Shown here in pieces: positions 32,115 through 37,686 of a stretch of 37,686 nucleotides of DNA. The stretch spans positions 1-37,686 of the forward strand of contig CAVHZH010000010.1 in the NCBI GenBank assembly GCA_963640395.1, in the 5' to 3' direction. Both the position numbers and the translations under genes were made by a program. This stretch comes from W0P33-017 sp963640395. GTDB taxonomy: Bacteria; Bacillota; Clostridia; Lachnospirales; Lachnospiraceae. How positions within the stretch are numbered: the stretch's first letter is position 1; the number at the start of each line of letters is the position of its first letter. Below the pieces are notes generated by a model. That model was not told the DNA's origin. It ran no database searches and saw only the letters and a program-made list of their open reading frames with translations.

Positions 32115-33494
32115 CTACTCTCCCACACCATGAGCTAACCGCAGATCAGCCTCGCGCAGACGCTGCCGCATCGCCCACACCGGGACATCTGCCTCCCGGT
32201 AATCATCCAGATACACAAATGCGCACGGATAATCCGGTTTTTCTCCCGGATAGGTACCGTTTCCATCCGTAAAATAAATCAGCCCGCCGAGCTCGCGCAG
32301 CACACCCTTGCCGCGGAGCTGCTCAATATAGCGGAAAACCGGTCGGAAATCGGTGCTGCCGCCACCCCTAATCTCATAATGTGCCAGCAATTCCTGCGCC
32401 TGATGCATATCCGTGATCACAGCATCCTCCTGCACCGCATCGTCGCACTGGATCAGGTGAATCTGCACCGCATCCGAATACATCTGCTTTTCCAGCAGAA
32501 TATGCAGCGTTTCCTGTAAAAATGCGCGCACCAGCTCTCCCTTCGTCGAGTAGCTTGTATCGATCGCTATGACAAATTCCCTGATCCGGTGCTCCTCGCG
32601 CGTCTCCACCGGCTCAATCAGCGGCAGATTGCCATAGGTGCGCAGCCCATAAGTATAATAATTCAGGTCGAATGTGTCTATATCCACCTTCAACTGCTCA
32701 TGAAAAGCAGCAAATCTAAGCAAAAACTCCCTGTAGCTTCTCCGGTTTCTCTGTGCAAGTATCTCCTGCTCCAAAGCAGCGGCTGCAGCATCCTGCGTCT
32801 GTCCGCTTTTCTCCTTCATCAGTTGCACCTTTCTGGCAAGCTGCTGCCATTTTTGCTGCACAGGATCCGGCGGTTCGCCCTGCCCCGGCAGTGGACACTG
32901 CTTCTGTCTGCTGCCCCAGAGCGCGTGGTCGTCCGTGTAAAACTCCTGTGCCAACATGAATAAATCTTCCGGCGGTTCCTGCTCCAGCCATCCGTAAATC
33001 CCTGCCGCGGAACACAGCTTTTGCTCTCGCAGATGCTTATAAACCTGCTGTCGCGTCCAACTGAGCAAACGCTTTGTAGACGGCTGACCGAGGCTGTCGA
33101 TCACGGCTTCTACCGCAATATCGCACGCCAGATTCCACAACATTTCCGCCCTGTCACCCCGCTGCCACAGATGCGCATAGAGACAATGCAGTACCGTATG
33201 CAGATAGGCACGCCGTAAAAACAGCTCATTTTCCTCAAACAGCTTCAGATAATGTGCCGACGGATAATACAGATGGATTCCCTCTGTCGCAAACGCGCGG
33301 ACATTTTCCTTTCCCTCCGGCTCCAGCGCCGAGAACGCCCGCTCCATATACGGCAGGTCGATACACAGCTCATCCTGCAGATATTCTATTACTTTGCCAA
33401 ACATCCGGCATTCCCACTCCGTCTGCGTCTCTATATGGTGAATTTTTTTCTGCTGATCCCCAATATCAACCGCTGTATGACTCACTTCATGCAT
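32115..33494 (-). CDS. VWA-like domain protein (DUF2201-type), MoxR partner
   Basis: This 459-residue cytoplasmic protein has a C-terminal VWA-like domain (about 290-455) with the MIDAS pattern DTSYS near residue 302, GGGSTDF and a later FTDGNG Asp. The N-terminal part (about 60-130) resembles the putative metallopeptidase region of DUF2201, with HTVLHCLYAH and NLACDIAVEAVID. The expected HExxH is not intact, so it may be inactive or a pseudo-enzyme. GGAGG seven bases before ATG 33494 decides the start, which overlaps the LRR gene by eight bases. It should bind a divalent metal and act with the adjacent ATPase. Confidence 0.82.
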   Translation of the reverse strand: MHEVSHTAVDIGDQQKKIHHIETQTEWECRMFGKVIEYLQDELCIDLPYMERAFSALEPEGKENVRAFATEGIHLYYPSAHYLKLFEENELFLRRAYLHTVLHCLYAHLWQRGDRAEMLWNLACDIAVEAVIDSLGQPSTKRLLSWTRQQVYKHLREQKLCSAAGIYGWLEQEPPEDLFMLAQEFYTDDHALWGSRQKQCPLPGQGEPPDPVQQKWQQLARKVQLMKEKSGQTQDAAAAALEQEILAQRNRRSYREFLLRFAAFHEQLKVDIDTFDLNYYTYGLRTYGNLPLIEPVETREEHRIREFVIAIDTSYSTKGELVRAFLQETLHILLEKQMYSDAVQIHLIQCDDAVQEDAVITDMHQAQELLAHYEIRGGGSTDFRPVFRYIEQLRGKGVLRELGGLIYFTDGNGTYPGEKPDYPCAFVYLDDYREADVPVWAMRQRLREADLRLAHGVGE

Positions 33495-34449
33495 CACTAT
33501 TCCTCCATCGGATAATACCGGCAACGCCACGCGTCCAGCCCTCTGCGACTGCCCGGACTACCGCCGCCTGTATCGCATCGTCTGAGATCAACGGCTGTCC
33601 GCACAGCAGACGCAGATTTTCCTCGTCCTGCGCATGGACAAGCTGCTCCAATATCGGCACTTCATGTGCTTTCAGATAAGACTCGTAACGCGACTTTGCC
33701 TCTGCCGACAGCTCATATGGATCGTTCAGTCGATAGATCGCCATTTTCATGAGCGTCACAAACTGCTCCTCATTGCATGCTTTTTCAAAAACCGCATCAT
33801 AGTCCCTGATATCCAAAACACCGTTTACAAACTGCCTTCTGGCGCGATAGCCCTCTCCCTCTACATGCAGGCTGAAGATATGTGCAGGACCGATCTCCTC
33901 ATAGCTCTCGCTGTATTCCGGGTAAAGCAGCCGTACCCGCCTGCCCTCTGCAAACTCCACACACAGCTCAGCATTTAGCTGATTCAGCAAAAACGGCAGA
34001 CCGGTCGTCTCTGATGCTGCTGCACGCAGCACGAGCGTATGCAGCGCGCGGCAATTCATAAAAGCATCACTGTTTACCTCCCGCAGTGCTGCTCCAACCG
34101 TGAGCCGCTCAAGCCTTCTGCAATTATAAAAAGCATACGTTTCCAGACAGACTACGCTGTCCGGCAGGCTGATCTCCCGCAAATAATTGCCATTGAGCGG
34201 CCGCAGCCGCCCTTCTGTGGCTGTCGTCCCATCGCCAAGCCCCGCGGCATGAAGCTCATCCGCCAATACCTCGGACAGCCGCCCCTGTTTTGCAAAGCAA
34301 TACGCACCGATCACCGTAATCGGATCGCCCGCCGCTGTTTCAGGCAGTTCAAGCGTATCCAGACTGCCAAATACCCGGCACAGCTTTAACGAGCCGTCAC
34401 CTTGCTTTTCGCACAACAACCGTTCCCCATTTTTTCCGTCTAATAACAT
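33487..34449 (-). CDS. Leucine-rich repeat protein (BspA/LRR_5-like)
   Basis: This 320-residue protein has no signal peptide or membrane segment. The first half has LRR_5-type units such as YLREISLPDSVVCLETYAFYN followed by CRRLERLTVGAALREVNSDAF and MNCRALHTLVL (about 90-145). The second half is helical (about 205-320, with VTLMKMAIYRLNDPYEL and VPILEQLVHAQDEENLRLL) and matches nothing I know. Most BspA-like proteins are secreted, so a cytoplasmic one encoded with VWA and MoxR partners is unusual. AAGGGA precedes the ATG. It is first in the unit, and its 3' end overlaps the VWA gene. Confidence 0.75.
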   Translation of the reverse strand: MLLDGKNGERLLCEKQGDGSLKLCRVFGSLDTLELPETAAGDPITVIGAYCFAKQGRLSEVLADELHAAGLGDGTTATEGRLRPLNGNYLREISLPDSVVCLETYAFYNCRRLERLTVGAALREVNSDAFMNCRALHTLVLRAAASETTGLPFLLNQLNAELCVEFAEGRRVRLLYPEYSESYEEIGPAHIFSLHVEGEGYRARRQFVNGVLDIRDYDAVFEKACNEEQFVTLMKMAIYRLNDPYELSAEAKSRYESYLKAHEVPILEQLVHAQDEENLRLLCGQPLISDDAIQAAVVRAVAEGWTRGVAGIIRWRNSDA

Positions 34450-34473
34450 TACTTTCCCTTTTCTGTTCCTGTC

Positions 34474-34487
34474 CTATTCCCGAATAG
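34474..34487. promoter_or_regulatory. Palindrome upstream of the LRR-VWA-MoxR unit
   Basis: CTATTC-CC-GAATAG is a palindrome about 25 bases before the first gene and just downstream of its candidate promoter, a common place for a repressor site. Confidence 0.4.
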
Positions 34488-34491
34488 TTCC

Positions 34492-34519
34492 ATCTTAGCA
34501 TAAAATATTTATTTTTAAA
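34492..34519 (-). promoter_or_regulatory. Candidate promoter of the LRR-VWA-MoxR unit
   Basis: On the minus strand TTTAAA (34519-34514), a 16-base spacer and TAAGAT (34497-34492) preceded by TGC as an extended -10. The -35 overlaps the T-tract of the upstream gene's terminator. Confidence 0.45.
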
Positions 34520-34560
34520 AGGAATACGCCTCCGAATGACATTTCTGCCATCGGGAGGCG
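34513..34560 (-). terminator. Intrinsic terminator after radical SAM gene
   Basis: On the minus strand CGCCTCC pairs with GGAGGCG (34560-34554 with 34533-34527), with a further imperfect inner stem, followed by TATTCCTTTT. It lies about 20 bases after the radical SAM stop. Confidence 0.65.
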
Positions 34561-34580
34561 CATAGCTTTCGCTTTCAGCT

Positions 34581-35993
34581 TTATAATTTTGCTTTTTCTT
34601 CTTCGCTTGCGAAGTTTACATAACCCTTCTTTGTGAAGTGTCCGCAGCCCCACAGCTTATTTGCCGTAGGTGTCCAGTTCTCTGCATATTCCTTACACTT
34701 CTCACACAGATGCTCTACCGGTTCTTTCTGCTCAACATCCGTAGAATGTGCACCGGAACGGTGAACCATCTCTACCAGCAGCTCCGGATTCTCCAACATC
34801 GGGCAGGGACGCAGCATATTGTCATTAAACGGCTGTCCCTTTCTGTATTCCATAAATAACGGCTGTTTCAGACACTCAAGCAGTGACTTCTCACGGATAT
34901 TTGCCCCGGAATAGTGGATGAATACGCAAGGCTCCACATCTCCGTTCGGATTGATGTGGCAGTAGTTTCGTCCTCCGGCGATACATCCGCCGACATACTC
35001 GCCGTCGTTCTGGAAATCCATCACAAAGATCTCTTTTCCACCGGTCATGCCACGTACCTCACGGATACGATGATAGATATACTCTCTCTGCTCCTTGCTC
35101 GGCATCAGCTCCGGTGTTGCCTTCATACCTACCGGCATCAGATGGAAATACCATGCAAAACGGCTGCCGTGCTCAATCAGCAGATCAAAGAACTCGTCAC
35201 TCGTGACAGACATCATGTTCTTGGATGTATAACATACAGAATTGCCAAAGATCAGTCCATTCTCATGCAGCAGATCCATCGCATCCAGAACCTTCTTATA
35301 CACACCGTCTCCACGGCGGAAATCATTGGCATCCTCAAAGCCCTCCAGACTGATAGAAAATGACAGGTTTCCGACACGCTTCATATCATCACACAGCTTC
35401 TGATCTATCAGTGTACCGTTCGTATAGCAATGGAACGCACACTCGTTATGCTTTTCGCAAAGCCGGATAATATCTGCTTTTCTGACTAACGGCTCGCCAC
35501 CGGTCATCATATAGAAATAGATGCCAAGCTCCTTACCTTGTGTAACGATCCGATCCATCTCATCAAATGTCAGATTCAGCTTATTACCATACTCGGCTGC
35601 CCAGCATCCTGTACAATGCAAATTGCAGGCGCTCGTGGGATCCATCAGGATCAGCCACGGAATATTGCACTGATGCTCCTCACGCATCTTACGGATGGTC
35701 TTAGTTCCTTGAAAAGCAGCCTGATAACCGAGGTTTAAAGCTGTCATTTTTGCAACATGCGGATCAGTTTCATCCAGCAGACGGTTTACATAACGCATCC
35801 ATTTACTATCGGGATCAGTGATCATCTTCTTTGCGCCCTCATAGGCAGCTTCTCCAAAATTATCACCCATTAACTTTTGTGTTAAATCCAAAATTTGTAA
35901 CAGACCTTTTTCACGATCTTTATTGATGTGCTTTAAAACTCCATCAATCGCTAAGCTAAATGCTCCCCGTTCAATAGACTGTGTAATACTCAT
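34581..35993 (-). CDS. Radical SAM protein with C-terminal Cys-rich (SPASM-like) region
   Basis: This 470-residue cytoplasmic enzyme carries the radical SAM motif CNLHCTGC (about 123-130) that binds a 4Fe-4S cluster and SAM, followed by MMTGGEPL. The C-terminal region has many further cysteines (GGCIAGGRNYCHI, VEPCVF, RPCPM, HLCEKC, WGCGHF) fitting one or two auxiliary clusters, as in SPASM proteins. An N-terminal helical extension of about 110 residues precedes the barrel and is not standard. No precursor peptide or obvious substrate gene lies nearby, and the reaction is unknown. It has its own leader and terminator and appears to be a single-gene unit. Confidence 0.85.
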   Translation of the reverse strand: MSITQSIERGAFSLAIDGVLKHINKDREKGLLQILDLTQKLMGDNFGEAAYEGAKKMITDPDSKWMRYVNRLLDETDPHVAKMTALNLGYQAAFQGTKTIRKMREEHQCNIPWLILMDPTSACNLHCTGCWAAEYGNKLNLTFDEMDRIVTQGKELGIYFYMMTGGEPLVRKADIIRLCEKHNECAFHCYTNGTLIDQKLCDDMKRVGNLSFSISLEGFEDANDFRRGDGVYKKVLDAMDLLHENGLIFGNSVCYTSKNMMSVTSDEFFDLLIEHGSRFAWYFHLMPVGMKATPELMPSKEQREYIYHRIREVRGMTGGKEIFVMDFQNDGEYVGGCIAGGRNYCHINPNGDVEPCVFIHYSGANIREKSLLECLKQPLFMEYRKGQPFNDNMLRPCPMLENPELLVEMVHRSGAHSTDVEQKEPVEHLCEKCKEYAENWTPTANKLWGCGHFTKKGYVNFASEEEKAKL

Positions 35994-36146
35994 AATAGAC
36001 CTCTTCTTCCTCTAATTGTAAATTTATGATTATGTTAAAGTATACAAAAGAATGCTCTTTTATAGAATATTCAATGCAGAAATGTTGTCCAAATCCACTA
36101 TACAAAACAGCTCTTTTGTCTATCTTTTCTTTGAATTTTAAATGTC

Positions 36147-36791
36147 TCAGTCCGGAGTTAAACGCTGTATATGCGTCAGATACACGTCCTCCGGTAAAGC
36201 TTCCAGCTCGCAGCGATACCCCGTCCCGGCAGGAATCTGCCAGTCAAAATATGGTCTGTGCGGTCGCGCATAGGCATCCAGAATCGCCATGACCGTGCCG
36301 CCATGCACTACAAAAGTATATGCCCGATCTGCGTCAGTCCGTGGCTGATGGGACAACATATGCTCCACGCACTGTGCAAATGCTCGGATGACGCGCTCAC
36401 GAAAATGTGCCTGCGTCTCTGCCTCCGGAAAATCCGTCTGCCCGCCGCTGTCAATAAATGCCTGATAGCGTGCATCCCCATTCAACTCCTCATAATTTTT
36501 ATATTCAAACGCCCCGAAATCCATCTCCCGGAAATCCTCAATGGATTCCTGTTCTATACCGGGAAAAAGCAGCTCCGCTGTCTGTCTGCAGCGGAGCATC
36601 GGGCTCATATATACTTTATTTAGCGGAAATCCGCCCCCTTTTGTGGAAAACTGCCAGCCGTAGATCTGTTTTTGTTCACAAATCTGCCGGATACCGTCCT
36701 CACATAGCGGTTCATCCGTGCGTCCGACATATCGGTGCTGCATATTTCCGGCTGTTTTGCCATGACGGATCAGGCAGACCGTTATCCTCAT
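36147..36791 (-). CDS. Histidine phosphatase family protein (CobC/phosphoglycerate mutase-like)
   Basis: This 214-residue cytoplasmic phosphatase has the catalytic LIRHGKTAGN (phospho-His at about residue 10), YMSPMLRCRQTAELL, an Asp/Glu-rich FREMDFGAFEYKNYEEL segment and the second catalytic His in FVVHGGTVMAIL. The pattern is close to alpha-ribazole phosphatase CobC, but the family covers many substrates. cbiG lies about 28 kb away, so a cobalamin role is only possible. Its start overlaps the NfeD-like gene by four bases (ATGA), so the two are coupled. Confidence 0.87.
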   Translation of the reverse strand: MRITVCLIRHGKTAGNMQHRYVGRTDEPLCEDGIRQICEQKQIYGWQFSTKGGGFPLNKVYMSPMLRCRQTAELLFPGIEQESIEDFREMDFGAFEYKNYEELNGDARYQAFIDSGGQTDFPEAETQAHFRERVIRAFAQCVEHMLSHQPRTDADRAYTFVVHGGTVMAILDAYARPHRPYFDWQIPAGTGYRCELEALPEDVYLTHIQRLTPD

Positions 36792-37270
36792 GATTCCTGC
36801 TCCGCATGAATGGGCTCAACGATCAGCTTGACACCCTCGATCCGAAGCACCTTCACCAATGTGTCAGCTTCGATCACCAGATCATCCGATACCGCACGCG
36901 CACTCCACTCCATGCCTCTTGCCAGTGCTCTGCCGGCTGCTGCACGGTTATCAATACGTTCTGTCACCTTTACGGTCTCTCCAATCAACTCATCACTATT
37001 CGTACGCGTCTGTCTTGGCTTCAAATATTTGAGTGCAAACGGTCGTGTAAAATAAACCAACAGAAAAGAAACGATCAAAAATACGATTATCTGTACCCAC
37101 AGATTCACTCCCATCGCCGCCAAAATAAATGCAGCTAATGCGCCTCCTGCCAGCCAGATCGTTGTCAATCCGACTGTAATCAGTTCAATAACCAGCAATA
37201 GAACCAGTAAAACCAGCCACATGATTGCCAAACCATATCTTGACGACAGCAATATGATTGTAAAATTCAT
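36788..37270 (-). CDS. NfeD-like membrane protein (short form)
   Basis: This 160-residue protein has three or four hydrophobic segments (about 8-85) and a C-terminal OB-fold domain (about 95-155, with DELIGETVKVTERIDN and VKLIVEPI). This is the short NfeD type without the protease domain. NfeD proteins often pair with flotillin-like proteins in membrane microdomains, but no such gene is in the window. GGAGGG before ATG 37270 favours this start over ATG 37282, inside which the site would lie. The phosphatase gene overlaps its end. Confidence 0.87.
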   Translation of the reverse strand: MNFTIILLSSRYGLAIMWLVLLVLLLVIELITVGLTTIWLAGGALAAFILAAMGVNLWVQIIVFLIVSFLLVYFTRPFALKYLKPRQTRTNSDELIGETVKVTERIDNRAAAGRALARGMEWSARAVSDDLVIEADTLVKVLRIEGVKLIVEPIHAEQES

Positions 37271-37351
37271 ATTTCCCTCCATTCCATCAGCTATTTGAAT
37301 AGCTTTATTATAGCCGCTCTACCGATGTTATGCAAGTAGTCTGGCATGGGA

Positions 37352-37399
37352 TAAAGAATCTCCTATGAATTAAAAAAAGAGTCGCTCGCGACTCTTAAA
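37352..37399 (-). repeat. Terminator-linked repeat, copy B
   Basis: Read on the minus strand: an AAGAGTCGC/GCGACTCTT stem, a T-run, then AATTCATAGGAGATTCTTT. It matches copy A at 2881-2930, with compensating differences in the stem and conserved flank after the T-run. Confidence 0.6.
37371..37396 (-). terminator. Intrinsic terminator of the tRNA operon (second stem)
   Basis: AAGAGTCGC (37396-37388) pairs perfectly with GCGACTCTT (37385-37377) around a two-base loop, followed by seven T on the minus strand. Confidence 0.85.
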
Positions 37400-37421
37400 A
37401 ACAGCACGAAGATACTGTTTT
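37397..37421 (-). terminator. Intrinsic terminator after tRNA-Phe (first stem)
   Basis: AAAACAG (37421-37415) pairs with CTGTTTT (37404-37398) and five T follow or overlap, 12 bases after tRNA-Phe. With the next stem it forms a tandem terminator. Confidence 0.6.
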
Positions 37422-37433
37422 AGATATAAAAAA

Positions 37434-37506
37434 TGCCCAGTTCCGGAATCGAACCAGAGACACAAGGATTTTCAGTCCTTTGCTCTACCAACTGAGCTAA
37501 CTGGGC
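37434..37506 (-). tRNA. tRNA-Phe (GAA)
   Basis: 73-nt cloverleaf: acceptor GCCCAGT/ACTGGGC, anticodon loop CTGAAAA giving GAA, T-arm with GGTTCGATTCC. CCA is not encoded. Confidence 0.96.
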
Positions 37507-37511
37507 ATGAG

Positions 37512-37585
37512 TTGCGGGAATAGGATTTGAACCTATGACCTTCGGGTTATGAGCCCGACGAGCTTCCAGACTGCTCCACCCCGCG
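37512..37585 (-). tRNA. Initiator tRNA-fMet (CAT)
   Basis: 74-nt cloverleaf with the initiator marks: unpaired C1 opposite A72, and three G-C pairs in the anticodon stem (GGG/CCC) around loop CTCATAA. It lies five bases before tRNA-Phe. CCA is not encoded. Confidence 0.95.
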
Positions 37586-37611
37586 ATATTAAATTAAGTC
37601 TTGTGACTTAA

Positions 37612-37684
37612 AGCCGATGATCGGACTCGAACCGATAACCTGCTGATTACAAATCAGCTGCTCTGCCAATTGAGCCACATCGGC
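37612..37684 (-). tRNA. tRNA-Thr (TGT)
   Basis: 73-nt cloverleaf: acceptor GCCGATG/CATCGGC, anticodon loop TTTGTAA giving TGT, T-arm GGTTCGAGTCC. CCA is not encoded. It is the first of the three tRNAs seen; the array may continue beyond the window. Confidence 0.96.
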
Positions 37685-37686
37685 GA

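Noticed and set aside
34474..34487. LexA box in front of the LRR-VWA-MoxR unit
   Set aside because: CTATTCCCGAATAG does not match the Firmicute GAAC-N4-GTTC pattern.
36147..36791. Naming the phosphatase cobC as part of a cobalamin locus with cbiG
   Set aside because: The two genes are about 28 kb apart in different units and the family is too broad for a substrate call.

Overview
The window looks like chromosomal DNA of an anaerobic, endospore-forming Firmicute of the Lachnospiraceae type. Reasons: full AGGAGG-type ribosome binding sites, a spoVT gene with a recognisable sigma-G promoter, an ECF sigma/RsiV-like pair, a THF riboswitch in front of folT, an oxygen-scavenging flavodiiron protein, NADP-type glutamate dehydrogenase, and many Clostridia-type families (DUF4358, DUF975, DUF554, DegV, MBOAT). 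Genus assignment is an inference from protein style only. Nearly all genes from 3.4 kb onward lie on the minus strand.

Layout. 1-1.1 kb (+): the tail of an MBOAT O-acyltransferase and an SGNH-like partner, in AT-rich DNA. 1.2-2.9 kb (+): acyl-ACP thioesterase and a CvfB-like S1 RNA-binding protein, closed by a strong terminator. 2.9-3.5 kb: no credible gene, but a dense run of hairpins. 3.5-6.9 kb (-): membrane transglutaminase, DUF4358 lipoprotein and a second MBOAT. 7.1-12.7 kb (-): cbiG, secreted transglutaminase, murI, GH25 lysozyme and a Cys-rich small protein. 12.8-19.0 kb (-): DUF975 membrane protein, DegV, tRNA-Gly, DUF554, gltX, flavodiiron protein and a small alarmone synthetase. 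19.1-19.4 kb: a promoter-like motif repeated three times among hairpins. 19.4-21.6 kb: HdeD-like protein, two convergent XRE regulators and a YdcF protein. 21.8-25.6 kb (-): gdhA, rsiV-like/ECF sigma and folT. 25.7-26.0 kb (-): THF riboswitch with terminator, directly downstream of two tRNA-Pro genes. 26.3-30.3 kb (-): glucokinase, class A PBP and spoVT. 30.4-34.5 kb (-): a four-gene unit of LRR protein, VWA-like protein, MoxR-type AAA+ ATPase and a small unknown protein. 34.6-37.3 kb (-): radical SAM protein, histidine phosphatase and NfeD-like protein. 37.4-37.7 kb (-): tRNAs Thr, fMet and Phe.

How the genes fit together. Much of the window concerns the cell envelope: MurI supplies D-glutamate, the PBP polymerises peptidoglycan, the GH25 enzyme cuts it, two transglutaminase-fold proteins and two MBOAT systems probably act at or outside the membrane, and the sigma/RsiV pair resembles lysozyme-sensing systems. 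The LRR-VWA-MoxR unit is the best candidate for an uncharacterised system: it has a chaperone-like ATPase, a MIDAS partner and an LRR protein in tightly coupled order, with its own candidate promoter and palindrome.

The non-coding DNA is also informative. Hairpins sharing the tip TCATGC(AA/TT)GCATGA on different stems occur at four places. A terminator-linked repeat occurs near both ends of the window. A CTGAACAGTTAC-like repeat recurs in three intergenic regions.
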